Of a stretch of 64,000 nucleotides of DNA, positions 46,296 to 55,572 are shown in pieces (position 1 is the stretch's first letter; each line of letters begins with the position of its first letter). The DNA is from Bacteriovoracaceae bacterium (GTDB lineage: Bacteria > Bdellovibrionota > Bacteriovoracia > Bacteriovoracales > Bacteriovoracaceae), in assembly GCA_947377285.1 (NCBI GenBank), contig CANCFT010000007.1, positions 52,876 to 116,875 on the forward strand, read 5' to 3'. The position numbers and the translations under genes are program-made. The notes below the pieces were generated by a model that was not told where the DNA came from, did not search any database, and worked only from the letters and a program-made list of their open reading frames with translations.

Positions 46296-46916
46296 GTGAA
46301 ATGCTTACTTTGCCAATCTACAACTTCTTTAAGAGCTAAGGACGTCTTTGAATGTTCTCAATGTGGTTTAGTTTTTAAAAATCCCCAGTCCTATTACGAT
46401 TCAGAGAAAGATTTCAAACGATATGAAACTCATAATAACAGTGGCCTTGACCTAGGTTATGTTAATTTTTTAAATCGCTTAGTTGAACCCGTAATGAATT
46501 TTTTACCAAAGAGTTTTACTGGTCTTGATTTTGGTTGTGGCCCAGGGCCTACACTTTCAAAATTATTAATAGATAAAGGCGGTATCATTGAAAATTACGA
46601 TCCTCTTTTTTTTAAGAATGATGAAGCTTTAAAACATAAGTATGATTTAGTGACATGCTCTGAAGTAGTAGAGCATTTTAAAAAAATAAATGAAGACTGG
46701 GATTTATTAATCAGTTTAATTAAGCCAAATGGAATTCTTGGGGTCATGACAAATTTGATTGATCCATCAATGGACTATGCGGCTTGGTGGTACAAAAATG
46801 ACCCGACTCATGTTGTGTTTTATACTGAGTTGACACTTGATTTTTTGGCGAAAAAGTATCAATTAGAAATTCTTTTTTGTGATAAGAAATCAGTCATAAT
46901 ATTTAAGAAATTGTAA
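46296..46916 (+). CDS. SAM-dependent methyltransferase with zinc ribbon
   Basis: The GTG start at 46296 gives an N-terminal CLLCQ...CSQCG zinc ribbon (residues 3-23). The SAM loop LDFGCGPGPTLSKLL lies near residue 77, then CSEVVEHF and a class I methyltransferase core. This layout matches family proteins annotated as class I methyltransferases of unknown target, with no specific assignment. It sits 12 bases after ykgJ. Confidence 0.87.
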   Translation: MKCLLCQSTTSLRAKDVFECSQCGLVFKNPQSYYDSEKDFKRYETHNNSGLDLGYVNFLNRLVEPVMNFLPKSFTGLDFGCGPGPTLSKLLIDKGGIIENYDPLFFKNDEALKHKYDLVTCSEVVEHFKKINEDWDLLISLIKPNGILGVMTNLIDPSMDYAAWWYKNDPTHVVFYTELTLDFLAKKYQLEILFCDKKSVIIFKKL

Positions 46917-46933
46917 AAAAATTAGAGGGAATT

Positions 46934-47275
46934 ATGTTAACAATGTATGCGATTGCCAATTGTGATACGGTCAAAAAAGCGAGAGTCTTTCTCGATAAGA
47001 AAAAAATCGATTATCTGTTTATAGATTTTAAAAAAACTCCACCAACACCTGAGCTGATTAAGCGATGGGGAGAGTTCTTTGGAGAGTTGCCTGTTAATAA
47101 AAAAGGAATTACCTATAAAAAATTAAAAGATGAGTATGAGGCATTGACACCTGCAAAGAAAATTCAATTTATCTGTGCAAATACGTCAATGATCAAAAGA
47201 CCAGTTTTAGAAAAAGATGATTTGACTATAGCGATTGGCTTTGATGAAGATTTCTATAAAGGACTCAAGTTTTAA
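46934..47275 (+). CDS. ArsC/Spx/YffB-like thioredoxin-fold protein
   Basis: The 113-residue protein has a single N-terminal Cys in NCDTVKKARVFL, a Spx/YffB-type thioredoxin fold, and the RPVL(E/V) strand near residue 95. Arsenate reductases share the fold, but the residues needed for arsenate reduction cannot be verified. YffB-like is the closer match. It overlaps no gene and is 2 bases before the DTW gene. Confidence 0.88.
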   Translation: MLTMYAIANCDTVKKARVFLDKKKIDYLFIDFKKTPPTPELIKRWGEFFGELPVNKKGITYKKLKDEYEALTPAKKIQFICANTSMIKRPVLEKDDLTIAIGFDEDFYKGLKF

Positions 47276-47277
47276 CT

Positions 47278-48060
47278 ATGGATAAAGCGGCTTACCTTCA
47301 AAGAAAAAAAGAATTAGAAGAAAGTATTGTCTCTTATAAAAGAGAAGAGTTTTGCTTTAAGTGTTTTCGTCTTCAAAAAAATTGTTTGTGCCACTTAATT
47401 AAATCTTTTGAGACTCGCACACATTTTGTTTTACTCATGCATCCGATGGAAGCCAAAAAAGAAAAAATGGGGACGGGCAGGCTTTCCATTGCTTGCTTAA
47501 AAAACTCCAGCATGATTACTGGAATTGATTTTACTGAAGATTTACAAGTCAATGCACTCATCGCAGACCCTCATAATTACTGTGTTGTTCTCTATCCTGG
47601 AGAAAATGCATTAAATATCTCAAGTGACGATGTCGCCCCCTTGAAAACTGTTCAGCATAATAATTTAAGATTGGTTGTTTTTCTCATCGATGGGACTTGG
47701 CCTTGTGCTAAGAAAATGATGAAGCTATCCCGGAATATTCACTCTCTTCCAAGAGTCTCTTTTACCGCACACCACGAATCTTTATTTGCCATTAAAGAAC
47801 AACCGGCAGAGTTTTGTCTATCTACACTTGAGTCCATTCATTTTTTTCTCAGCGAATGTGAGCGACGAGAACTTGAAGTTTTAAATAGTGCTCAAGATAA
47901 TATGATTGAAGTTTTTAAGGAAATGATCAATTTTCAAATTGAATGCGCACTTAATCCGAGTTTGTCTTCGTACAGAGTCAGTAGTGGTGGGTATTCTAAA
48001 AAAGAAGAACGTACTAGGTCTAAAAAATGGGGATCGAATAGGATTGTTTTTAAGGGCTAG
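47278..48060 (+). CDS. DTW-domain tRNA-uridine aminocarboxypropyltransferase
   Basis: The family (YfiP/TapT) adds an aminocarboxypropyl group to a tRNA uridine. Seen are the CFKCFRLQKNCLC zinc motif near residues 26-38 and LIDGTWPCAKKM, the D-T-W motif, in the middle. At 260 residues it is typical. It ends the run that began with ykgJ. Confidence 0.88.
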   Translation: MDKAAYLQRKKELEESIVSYKREEFCFKCFRLQKNCLCHLIKSFETRTHFVLLMHPMEAKKEKMGTGRLSIACLKNSSMITGIDFTEDLQVNALIADPHNYCVVLYPGENALNISSDDVAPLKTVQHNNLRLVVFLIDGTWPCAKKMMKLSRNIHSLPRVSFTAHHESLFAIKEQPAEFCLSTLESIHFFLSECERRELEVLNSAQDNMIEVFKEMINFQIECALNPSLSSYRVSSGGYSKKEERTRSKKWGSNRIVFKG

Positions 48061-48191
48061 TGCAGTCTATAGAAAATGAACAGAACTGACTCAAAAAATG
48101 GGCATTTAAAAACTTATACATTCCCAAATATCTGACTGAAATGCTTAGAGTAGGTCTTTCTTTCCTTCCATCTTTTAAAAGCTTAACCACT

Positions 48192-48197
48192 TATAAT
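48192..48197 (+). promoter_or_regulatory. -10 box of the paralog-pair operon
   Basis: A perfect TATAAT lies 36 bases before the ATG at 48234, with AAGGT as SD. No clear -35 is visible, so an activator or other sigma factor is possible. Confidence 0.45.
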
Positions 48198-48233
48198 GTA
48201 AAATAGATTGATAACACCTTAGAAGGTAAATTT

Positions 48234-50291
48234 ATGTTCAAACTTTTGTACAAAACTCTGCTTATTTCAATAACGTCAGGGAGCTTGTTGCTCTTTAATA
48301 TGACCGCCTATGCTCAAACAAGTACTCCTATCACTCGCGATGCCAACGGAGTTATGAAAAAAACTGAAACACATACTTTCTCTGCTCCTGAAGGTAGTGA
48401 GATGCTTTCGTCGATTACAATGATCGCGATTGGTGTGATTGGTACAAGGATGGCGATAAATTATAAACCAATGACAACAGATGTAATGGTTGCGGCCGTT
48501 GGGGCAGCTTCTTTTATTGCAGCAGAAGTTATGACTAATCTTAAAATAAAAAATACGATGGAAACAATGACTGCAACTATCACTAAAAGTAGTGATGGAA
48601 AAAATGATCAAGCACAAATTGATCATTTAGTAGAATTAAAAAAATCTTATGAAGAAGCAAGGGATGCAACTGAAACTAAGAAAAAATTTCAATTGGTAGC
48701 AGCTACGGCGTTTGCTGGTGCGGCGGCGATGGCGGTTTATTATTCGTTTCAGGATGAGATGATGGAGAAAGCTTGTCTTGGAGCACTTAAGGCGGCATAT
48801 GCACCTTTGGGTACATGTGCCGCAAATGTTGAATCAGGTACTGAAGCTGCAGCATGTGCCAATTGTAGTGCTCAATTAAAAATTTTTGAAAGCACTTATA
48901 ATTTAAAAAAAGCTGGAGAAAAAATTCCATCACCTTCAATAGCGCTAGCTGCTGATGAAAGAATAAAAAATGTAATTTTAGAAGGGAGTGATTGTAAAAC
49001 AGCCTTTGGAGGAACAGCCTCAGGAATAGCATCAGGGGTAGGAGCAGCCTGTCGACCTGCACTAACTTTTGATAGCCTAATTCATTCATCTGGAGCACCA
49101 TCAGTAACAATAAATAATGATAATAATTTATTAAATCAAATTTTATTTGGCTCACAGAGATCGATTGCTCATTACGAATTATATCAATCTACTGAAAATT
49201 ATTCCCTTGTGAATCAAGCAATGAATTTAATTATGCCACAAGCAGAAGCTAGCTGGATCCCTATGATAGGTCTTGCTGGAGGTGCAGCCGCTAGCTATTT
49301 TTTAATTCAAGGTCCTCTAGCTGCTGCTATCGATACTCAAATGTATGTCCCGTTGAGAAGAGGAATTGTCTTCGGAGTACTAGCAGGCCTTTCATATTTG
49401 GCTTCTAAATCTTCCCAAGACCAAATCGATAAAATCAATGCAAACATTACAAACATCGATAAAATTTTAGCTGAATTAAATAATCTTAAAAATGGTGTCG
49501 ATGTAAAAACCGCTGCTGAACAACAACTTAAAATGCAAAGTGTTCTCGGCATAACGAATCCAGAAATAGCAATAAATCCAAACCCAAATGTTAAAATGGA
49601 TTGCATCGGTAGTACTGGAAATACAAATTGTAAGGCGCTCGACCTGCAATCAATAAATGGTCCAAGTTTATCTGGTGTGCCTGATTTAAAAAGTCTAGCA
49701 ACTACAGCTGCAAATTTAGGAAACGGCATGAGCGGAACCAATACAATGTCATCTGCTACATTGGCCAGTGCCAATAATTTACTCGGAAAACAAAATGCAA
49801 TTTCTAAACTATTAGCTAAAGCTCAATCAAACCTAAATGAACAATTAATTAGTTCAGGAAAACCTGCAATAGATTTTGCTGGTGAACAAAAAAATCTTTT
49901 GAATTCATGGAATAAGCAAACAGCAAAAAGTCTTAAGGCCGGTGGAATGTCTGCTGGAGCCTTTCTCGCAAGTATTGGTGGAACACCAATTGCGGGGGCA
50001 TTGGCCGAAGTTTCAAAACCAGCTATTATGCCGGCGATGAAAAATGGTGGTGCGACTTCAGTTGGTGGAAGTTCAGCAAAAGATAAAACTTTCAATTTAG
50101 ATTTTAAAGAAGCGGGTGCGGTTGCTGGAGATACTGGAGCAAAGGCGGAAGATTCTAGTTCGGGAAAATTTGATATTGGAAAAAATGATATTAATACTAA
50201 TAGTGCTGAGTCACTTTTCCAATTAATTTCAAATCGCTATTTAAAATCAGGATATCCAAAACTATTAGAAGAAATTCCTGTTAAGAAGTAG
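48234..50291 (+). CDS. Large exported membrane protein, paralog A
   Basis: The 685-residue protein has a signal peptide (residues 1-27, TAYAQT), a pair of hydrophobic helices near 55-100 and a charged helical spacer (DQAQIDHLVELKKSYEEA). Another hydrophobic helix near 155-170 (VAATAFAGAAAMAVYYSF) precedes a Cys-containing region. An IMPQAEA motif near 330 comes before further membrane helices (FGVLAGLSYLAS) and a coiled coil (DKINANITNIDKILAEL). The C-terminal third is Ser/Gly/Ala-rich and ends in SLFQLISNRY-KS. It shares all these blocks with the gene 42 bases downstream. No known family. Confidence 0.8.
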   Translation: MFKLLYKTLLISITSGSLLLFNMTAYAQTSTPITRDANGVMKKTETHTFSAPEGSEMLSSITMIAIGVIGTRMAINYKPMTTDVMVAAVGAASFIAAEVMTNLKIKNTMETMTATITKSSDGKNDQAQIDHLVELKKSYEEARDATETKKKFQLVAATAFAGAAAMAVYYSFQDEMMEKACLGALKAAYAPLGTCAANVESGTEAAACANCSAQLKIFESTYNLKKAGEKIPSPSIALAADERIKNVILEGSDCKTAFGGTASGIASGVGAACRPALTFDSLIHSSGAPSVTINNDNNLLNQILFGSQRSIAHYELYQSTENYSLVNQAMNLIMPQAEASWIPMIGLAGGAAASYFLIQGPLAAAIDTQMYVPLRRGIVFGVLAGLSYLASKSSQDQIDKINANITNIDKILAELNNLKNGVDVKTAAEQQLKMQSVLGITNPEIAINPNPNVKMDCIGSTGNTNCKALDLQSINGPSLSGVPDLKSLATTAANLGNGMSGTNTMSSATLASANNLLGKQNAISKLLAKAQSNLNEQLISSGKPAIDFAGEQKNLLNSWNKQTAKSLKAGGMSAGAFLASIGGTPIAGALAEVSKPAIMPAMKNGGATSVGGSSAKDKTFNLDFKEAGAVAGDTGAKAEDSSSGKFDIGKNDINTNSAESLFQLISNRYLKSGYPKLLEEIPVKK

Positions 50292-50332
50292 TTTATAGTT
50301 AAATTTATGTTGAAGATTGTATTGGGGAACGT

Positions 50333-52465
50333 ATGTTGAAATTTTTTTCTAAAACACTTTTAATCTCGGTGTTATCAGGGTCATTGATGACCATGAATAT
50401 AACTGCATTTGCGGCAGAGGCAGCAACTTCGAATAATACTAATACCACAAGTGCTCAAACTCCAAGTGCAGCAGATCAAGCGAACAACGGTATAAAAAAT
50501 TCTGCAGAAACAAAGCAACTCTTAAAAACTTCTGGTTCAAGTGGCGATGGATTAATGAGCACTTTAACCATGACGGCCATTGGGATTCTCACTTCGAGAT
50601 TATGGAAATGCACATTAACAATGGATATGAAAATAGCTGCAGGAGCAGGAGCTGCTTTTCTCGCTGGAGAAGTAATCGCCACATTAAAATTAAAAGATGT
50701 GATGAAAGATCTAGAAACACAAATCACTAGAAAGGAAAATGGGGAATTAGATCAAAAACAAATTGAAGCACTTCAGACTTTGAGAAAATCATATGAAACA
50801 GCTAAAGAAAGTGCGACGACTAAAAAGAATTTGCAGACAGTAGCGGCGATGGCCTTTGCAGCTGCTGCCGTTGGCGCTGGTTATAACTATATTAAAAATA
50901 AAGCTAATGAAACAACTTGTATTTCTGGATTAACGGCAGCTGCAAGTGCGTGTGCTGCCTTATGTGCAACACCAGGGGGGCAAGTTGGATGTCAACCAGC
51001 AGCTCAATTATCAACTGCTATTGGCACTGAAGGAGAAGTTTATGTGGCAGAGGGGTTTCCAGGACCGTCTGCTCCGAAATTTACAGGGATTACTGCTCAA
51101 GAGAAATCATTAGACATTATGGAAGGCTCAGCAGCAGCATGCCCGGCTGCTGCTAGTGCAATTCCTACTTGTGGCGTTGCTAGACAGGTAAAGCTATTTG
51201 ATAGAGGGGTGTGCTTAGTACCACTTTCAGTTATGTCCGTGCCATCATTTTTAAAAACTGAATATTATGCAAATAATCTCTACACTCCAAAAATTCCTGA
51301 AATAAAAAAAGACGGAATAGTAGAACTTTTTAAACAAATTTTTATGCCTGAAGCTCATGCGGATTTACTTTCACCTATGGGAATAGTTTCAAGTGTCGCT
51401 ATAGCTTTTGTTTTTGCAACGTCAGCTACGCTAGGGATTCAAGTTGATACGATGTTATTTTCATCGTTAAACAGAGCTATGATTTGGGGAGTACTTGCGG
51501 GTCTCTCTTATGCTGCAAGCTCAGCTACTGATAATCAAATTAAAACAATTGAAGGCAATATTGCCAGCATAGATGCAATACTAAACTCGATGTATGCCAT
51601 GGCAAATGGAGTTGGGACTGCTAATAATACAACGACAGCAGTTAAAGGTACGGAGTTAACTTTAATGAATAAAGGACTCACTAATATTAATCCAAACAAT
51701 TCAGATCTTGATTTAAAAGGAGCTGATGGAAAAGGCGGTCTTCCATGTTTTACAAGTGATGGCGGAGCAAATTGTCCAACTTTTAATGACAAAATAATTT
51801 CTTCTGATTCAACAATGCTATCAACAGGACTTCAGGCTCAAGTCGGAGAAATGGGAAAATTATTTAAAGCAATCAATGGCGCGAAGACCTTTACTACTTC
51901 ATCAGCCGCACTTGCAAGTTCACTGGCTGGACAAAGTAATGCCATCCAAAAAGATCTAAGAAAGATGCAAAGTAAATTGCAATCAGTTTTAAAAGATAGT
52001 GGTAGTAAATTAGATGTGGCCCGAGAAAGTAAAAAGTTTGAAAATGGAATTCTTTCAACTATTCAAAAAGAACTTGATAAGAAAAATACAACAGCTGGGG
52101 CCATGTACGCTAGCTTTGGCGGTGGGATGGGCCCTGCTGATAATAAAGCAACTGATGCATCTATGCCTTCAGCAACTGTCCAAAAAGCAAAAACTGCACT
52201 TTCATCAGGTGGAGGGAATTTTGCTATTCCAAGTAATCCTTCAAGTGACATGACTTTAAAGTTAGATAAAGATAAATCAGACTTAGCAGCAGAAAAAGTA
52301 GCTGCTGAAACAGCTCAAAATTCCAATACTGCAAGCATGGATGATTATGCTTTGAAAAATGATATCACTCAAAATAAAGAGACATCAATCTTTGATTTGA
52401 TCTCAAATAGGTATCAAAAATCTTATGATCGATTATTTAATCGGACTAAGGAAATAGTTAAATAA
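50333..52465 (+). CDS. Large exported membrane protein, paralog B
   Basis: A 710-residue paralog of the upstream gene. Shared blocks are KTLLIS..SGSL signal peptide (1-28, AFAAE), helices near 70-105, KSYE.A...ATTKK, AMAFAAAAVGAGY, an FMPEAHA motif near 340, GVLAGLSYAAS and QI..I..NI.SIDAIL. The LASSLAGQSNAI coiled coil and the end SIFDLISNRYQKS are also shared. It has more Cys in the middle (CAALCATPGGQVGC). The two were probably made by tandem duplication and then diverged. Envelope location is inferred from the signal peptide and helices; the function is unknown. Confidence 0.8.
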   Translation: MLKFFSKTLLISVLSGSLMTMNITAFAAEAATSNNTNTTSAQTPSAADQANNGIKNSAETKQLLKTSGSSGDGLMSTLTMTAIGILTSRLWKCTLTMDMKIAAGAGAAFLAGEVIATLKLKDVMKDLETQITRKENGELDQKQIEALQTLRKSYETAKESATTKKNLQTVAAMAFAAAAVGAGYNYIKNKANETTCISGLTAAASACAALCATPGGQVGCQPAAQLSTAIGTEGEVYVAEGFPGPSAPKFTGITAQEKSLDIMEGSAAACPAAASAIPTCGVARQVKLFDRGVCLVPLSVMSVPSFLKTEYYANNLYTPKIPEIKKDGIVELFKQIFMPEAHADLLSPMGIVSSVAIAFVFATSATLGIQVDTMLFSSLNRAMIWGVLAGLSYAASSATDNQIKTIEGNIASIDAILNSMYAMANGVGTANNTTTAVKGTELTLMNKGLTNINPNNSDLDLKGADGKGGLPCFTSDGGANCPTFNDKIISSDSTMLSTGLQAQVGEMGKLFKAINGAKTFTTSSAALASSLAGQSNAIQKDLRKMQSKLQSVLKDSGSKLDVARESKKFENGILSTIQKELDKKNTTAGAMYASFGGGMGPADNKATDASMPSATVQKAKTALSSGGGNFAIPSNPSSDMTLKLDKDKSDLAAEKVAAETAQNSNTASMDDYALKNDITQNKETSIFDLISNRYQKSYDRLFNRTKEIVK

Positions 52466-52481
52466 ATTAATTTTTTTTAAC

Positions 52482-53303
52482 TTATCTTTTCCAAATATCA
52501 TCAATGATTTGAGCACTAAGATCATTTTTATTTAATGATCCTAATCCCAAATTATCTTCATAAGTTCTCAGAAGAGTATAAAAATTATTTGGACGAGCAC
52601 TTTGAGTGCCAGGTTGAATATTTGCACCATAAAGAAGTGTATAAATTTGATTAATAGGAGTAGTCCCTTCATCGAAAGTGACAACAACTAATAAGTCTTT
52701 TGGAAATTTTGGAGAGTGAAGAATTGAATCAAAGTTTTGTTTAAACCATTTATCTCCAATAGCAACTCCAGTATCGTGGCCATCATTTTTTAAATTAGGT
52801 ATGTACATTGAAAAATCTTTTAAGCTTCCTTTAGCGAAGTCTGCAAAAAACTCTTTTCCTTCTACCACTTTCGCACAACGAGTTGGAGAACTTTGAACAT
52901 TCGTAAAACTTAAAAAGGGAACATGTTTTCGAGCGTAATCACCAGAGTTTTTTCCTAAAAAACAATTTCCAGGATAATCTTCAGCATATATTTTCCAATC
53001 TTTTTTAGCATCTTCTAGTATGTCACCAATATGTCTTTCATTTAAATCAATTGGCTTGTCGTTAATAATATTAAAAGTTGTTCCCGCAATCATGGCAATA
53101 TAGTTACCTTGAGAAGGGTGAATGGCCGCTTTGAAATTTGTGAGAAGTGCGCCTTCTTTTACCAGGCTGCTGAAAAAAGGCTGAGAAATAGCTTTTGAGT
53201 ATTCAGTGTTTTCAAAAACAATGACAAGAACTTTATTAAAATTTGTGGCATGGGCAGAAATAGAAAGAGTCAAAAGAGATAAAGTTAAAAGCCAAGTTTT
53301 CAT
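52482..53303 (-). CDS. Secreted phosphoesterase (acid phosphatase/phospholipase C-like)
   Basis: A signal peptide (ends AHA near residue 19) precedes a phosphoesterase-family domain: VIVFENTEY, HPSQGNYIAMIAG, IPNLKNDGHDTG and VVTFDEG. The Asn/Glu/Asp/His residues fit the metal-dependent PF04185-type family, which includes acid phosphatases and phospholipase C. AAGGACC precedes the ATG. At 273 residues it is compact; substrate unknown. Confidence 0.88.
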   Translation of the reverse strand: MKTWLLTLSLLTLSISAHATNFNKVLVIVFENTEYSKAISQPFFSSLVKEGALLTNFKAAIHPSQGNYIAMIAGTTFNIINDKPIDLNERHIGDILEDAKKDWKIYAEDYPGNCFLGKNSGDYARKHVPFLSFTNVQSSPTRCAKVVEGKEFFADFAKGSLKDFSMYIPNLKNDGHDTGVAIGDKWFKQNFDSILHSPKFPKDLLVVVTFDEGTTPINQIYTLLYGANIQPGTQSARPNNFYTLLRTYEDNLGLGSLNKNDLSAQIIDDIWKR

Positions 53304-53361
53304 AAGATGGTCCTTGTTTGAAGTCTGTCTTCATCAATAGATTCCCTCATAAGGGAAAACT

Positions 53362-53367
53362 TTGACA
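53362..53367 (+). promoter_or_regulatory. Consensus -35 upstream of the GreA-like gene
   Basis: TTGACA is followed after 18 bases by TTTATT, a weak -10. A hairpin (TTCCCT/AGGGAA, 53342-53357) lies just upstream. Confidence 0.35.
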
Positions 53368-53476
53368 AGCTCAAATTATTAAGGCTTTATTACAATTAAT
53401 CATATACTCAGTATAGCATCTCTAACCGCTCCTAATCATTGGACGTAGTCGCTTTAATTAGCATTGGAATTTTTAT

Positions 53477-53950
53477 ATGTTAAATAAAAAAAGTATCCTA
53501 TTAAAATTAATTGAAACGCTCAATGCTGAACTACTCGAAGTTGAAGCTGCGGCAAAATCCACTAGAGAGCTTGCTTCGGCCGATGACTTAAAGTCTGAAG
53601 GCAAATACGACACTCGCGCTATTGAAGCTTCTTATTTGGCCGGAGCTCAGCAAAAGCGAGTCGATGAAATCAAGATCGATATTCAAATGCTCGAAGAAAT
53701 TGAAGTGAGTAAAACGTTAAAAACTCAGTTGGGTTCTTTGGCCCTTATTGAATACAAAGGAATGCAGAGATATTATTTTCTCACATCAACTTCTGGCGGG
53801 ACAATGCTAACTGTTGATGAACATCCAATCTTAGTCATTTCTGTTTTTTCGCCACTGGGAAATGAAGCCCTGGGACTTATTGCGGGTGAAAGTTTTGAAG
53901 TGGAAACTCCAAAAGAAATGAGAACTTATAAAATTATAGAAGTTTATTAA
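53477..53950 (+). CDS. GreA/GreB-family transcription factor
   Basis: The 157-residue protein has a coiled-coil N-terminal half (LIETLNAELLEVEAAAK, then KYDTRAIEASYLAGAQQ) and a C-terminal FKBP-like half with ISVFSPLGNEALGLIAGESF and YKIIEVY. The N-terminal acidic tip expected of GreA (D-E-R at the turn) is not obvious, so cleavage activity is uncertain. It may be a secondary-channel factor that regulates RNA polymerase. Confidence 0.8.
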   Translation: MLNKKSILLKLIETLNAELLEVEAAAKSTRELASADDLKSEGKYDTRAIEASYLAGAQQKRVDEIKIDIQMLEEIEVSKTLKTQLGSLALIEYKGMQRYYFLTSTSGGTMLTVDEHPILVISVFSPLGNEALGLIAGESFEVETPKEMRTYKIIEVY

Positions 53951-53965
53951 AGCTGATGTGACTAT

Positions 53966-54403
53966 TTATTTTCTTAGTTCAGTTTTTGTTTCGAACATTT
54001 TTGCATAAATAACAACATTCTCTCTTAAACATATTTTTTCAAAAAGATAGATTTTTCTATTAAGCTGATTAATTAGAAAATTGAATTCAGGATTTGTTTC
54101 TTCAATAATCGCTTTTGTTTTTATCAAAGGCCGATTAAATCCCAAAACTATATTGATAGTGGGTTGAATGAGGACTTGGTGATTTGAAAAGTCTACTTCC
54201 ATGTCGAGAAAACTTAGGCCATAGGCTTCTTTATCTGTAATGACAATTTCACCGAATCCAGGTTTAACTACTTTATTGTTTTCAGCTTGAACAACTCGAT
54301 AAAGATCACAAGTTGCTTCTTGGTCAAAACTTTTAAAAACAGAAGCATGAGTTTCTGTTGAAATGGTTAAAATCATGGAAGCTAGAAGTAAAATCTTATT
54401 CAT
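53966..54403 (-). CDS. Secreted hypothetical protein
   Basis: A signal peptide (MNKILLLASMILTISTETHAS) exports a mature protein of about 125 residues. It is beta-rich, with Cys in EATCDLYRVV and KICLREN, possibly forming one disulfide. No family is recognised. GCGAG lies before the ATG. It is in the same direction as the small gene at 54507-54683, about 100 bases apart. Confidence 0.72.
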   Translation of the reverse strand: MNKILLLASMILTISTETHASVFKSFDQEATCDLYRVVQAENNKVVKPGFGEIVITDKEAYGLSFLDMEVDFSNHQVLIQPTINIVLGFNRPLIKTKAIIEETNPEFNFLINQLNRKIYLFEKICLRENVVIYAKMFETKTELRK

Positions 54404-54506
54404 ATTGAAACTCGCCGTTAAATGACTCTTAAATTATGCGGACAATAGCATTTAATCAGAATTCATCAAGTTTTAAAAAACAAACAAGTAAGAATTACTT
54501 GAAAAA

Positions 54507-54683
54507 TTATAGTTCCATCTTGGAGCTGAATAGAGAAATGAAATCACTACATGAAATCTCACTTTCAATTGAAAGATATGGGTTCTCAATAGTGAGTATA
54601 GGCTTTTTGTTAATTGATAAGTTAGATAATTGCTCGTTATCTATTTTTTTAAAATCATCATTTTCTTTTTGGGTTTCGTTCAT
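54507..54683 (-). CDS. Small 58-residue protein
   Basis: The ATG at 54683 is preceded by TGAGGAAAAAGTT, a good SD. The sequence is MNETQKENDDFKKI-like, hydrophilic and acidic first, then a short LSIESEISCSDFISLF stretch, ending in KMEL. The opposite-strand reading of the same DNA (54436-54702) has no SD and a Phe/Ser-rich, shadow-like translation, so I prefer the minus strand. No known family. Confidence 0.55.
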   Translation of the reverse strand: MNETQKENDDFKKIDNEQLSNLSINKKPILTIENPYLSIESEISCSDFISLFSSKMEL

Positions 54684-54756
54684 AACTTTTTCCTCATTTT
54701 AATTCATATTGAATTTAATGAGAAAAGAAGAGCAAGTTAAATGCCACTTATAAAAA

Positions 54757-55464
54757 TTAATTAGCTAAAGCAATTCGTGTATCTAGTCCACGAGCATTGG
54801 CCAGTAGCTTCATTCGAATTTCTAATTTATGTAAATATTCATTTTTGTATTTATTTGTATTTGAATGGTATCGAGCGTACCATCGTCTATCTTTCTTTTC
54901 ATATCTCTTCTTAATGATACATAAAATTTCAGCCATTTTGAGCAGAGCATATTCTTGGTCATGCCTTACTTTATGAACATTCATTGGCGGTTTTTTCATA
55001 CGAATAAATTCTTTATTCCATACACCAAGATTAATTTGAGCAAGGGAAATATCGCCGGTAGTTGAAACTTTTTTGGGATTAAAATCACTTTCAGTGTCAA
55101 TAATGGCCACCATGATTTGGGGTTCTACTTTATATGTTTTTATAGCTTTAGAAATATGAGACGCAATAATATTTCTCTCTTTTTGGAGCAATTCTGGCTG
55201 AACAACAGCAATCATTTTAGAAATTATTTGTGCATCATTAGGATAAGATTTTCTATCAAAGTTATCAATAGTTAGAGCCAGTCGAGTTTTAACATTAGAC
55301 TTAGTTTTTACAATGTCTTTACTAGCACTTGAATGAAGACTATCTTTTTTAGCAATGACTTTTTTAGTATGTGGAGACCGAAAGCTAGCACAACTTTGTA
55401 AAAATAAAATTGCTAGCACTGCTAAGGTTAATCTCGAAAATAATTTAAATTTAAAATATCTCAT
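54757..55464 (-). CDS. Lipoprotein lytic transglycosylase (SLT-like)
   Basis: The signal peptide ends in a lipobox (LFLQSC). A basic, Ser/Lys-rich linker of about 75 residues leads to an SLT/lysozyme-like domain. The catalytic Glu is in AIIDTESDFNPKKV, followed by TGDISLAQINLGVW and YARYHSN. It cuts peptidoglycan glycan strands. A TATAGT box ends 6 bases before the ATG, with no SD, suggesting a leaderless mRNA. Confidence 0.88.
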   Translation of the reverse strand: MRYFKFKLFSRLTLAVLAILFLQSCASFRSPHTKKVIAKKDSLHSSASKDIVKTKSNVKTRLALTIDNFDRKSYPNDAQIISKMIAVVQPELLQKERNIIASHISKAIKTYKVEPQIMVAIIDTESDFNPKKVSTTGDISLAQINLGVWNKEFIRMKKPPMNVHKVRHDQEYALLKMAEILCIIKKRYEKKDRRWYARYHSNTNKYKNEYLHKLEIRMKLLANARGLDTRIALAN

Positions 55465-55470
55465 ATTAGA

Positions 55471-55476
55471 ACTATA
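55471..55476 (-). promoter_or_regulatory. Leaderless -10 box of the SLT gene
   Basis: TATAGT on the minus strand ends 6 bases before the ATG at 55464. The -35 is weak. Confidence 0.4.
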
Positions 55477-55572
55477 ATTGAATCTCGAACTAGTTGGTCA
55501 TACCGTTACCATTTTACATGGGACTGAATTTATATAGAGTCATAAGCTATTGAAGTCTGTATATTTGAGATT

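Noticed and set aside
48787..49155. 122-codon minus-strand ORF inside paralog A
   Set aside because: Leu-rich shadow of Ala/Ser/Gln-rich coding sequence, no start signal, and the plus-strand gene has strong paralog support.
54436..54702. 88-codon plus-strand ORF
   Set aside because: No ribosome binding site, a Phe/Ser-rich end typical of a reading of AT-rich antisense DNA, and a better supported minus-strand gene in the same bases.
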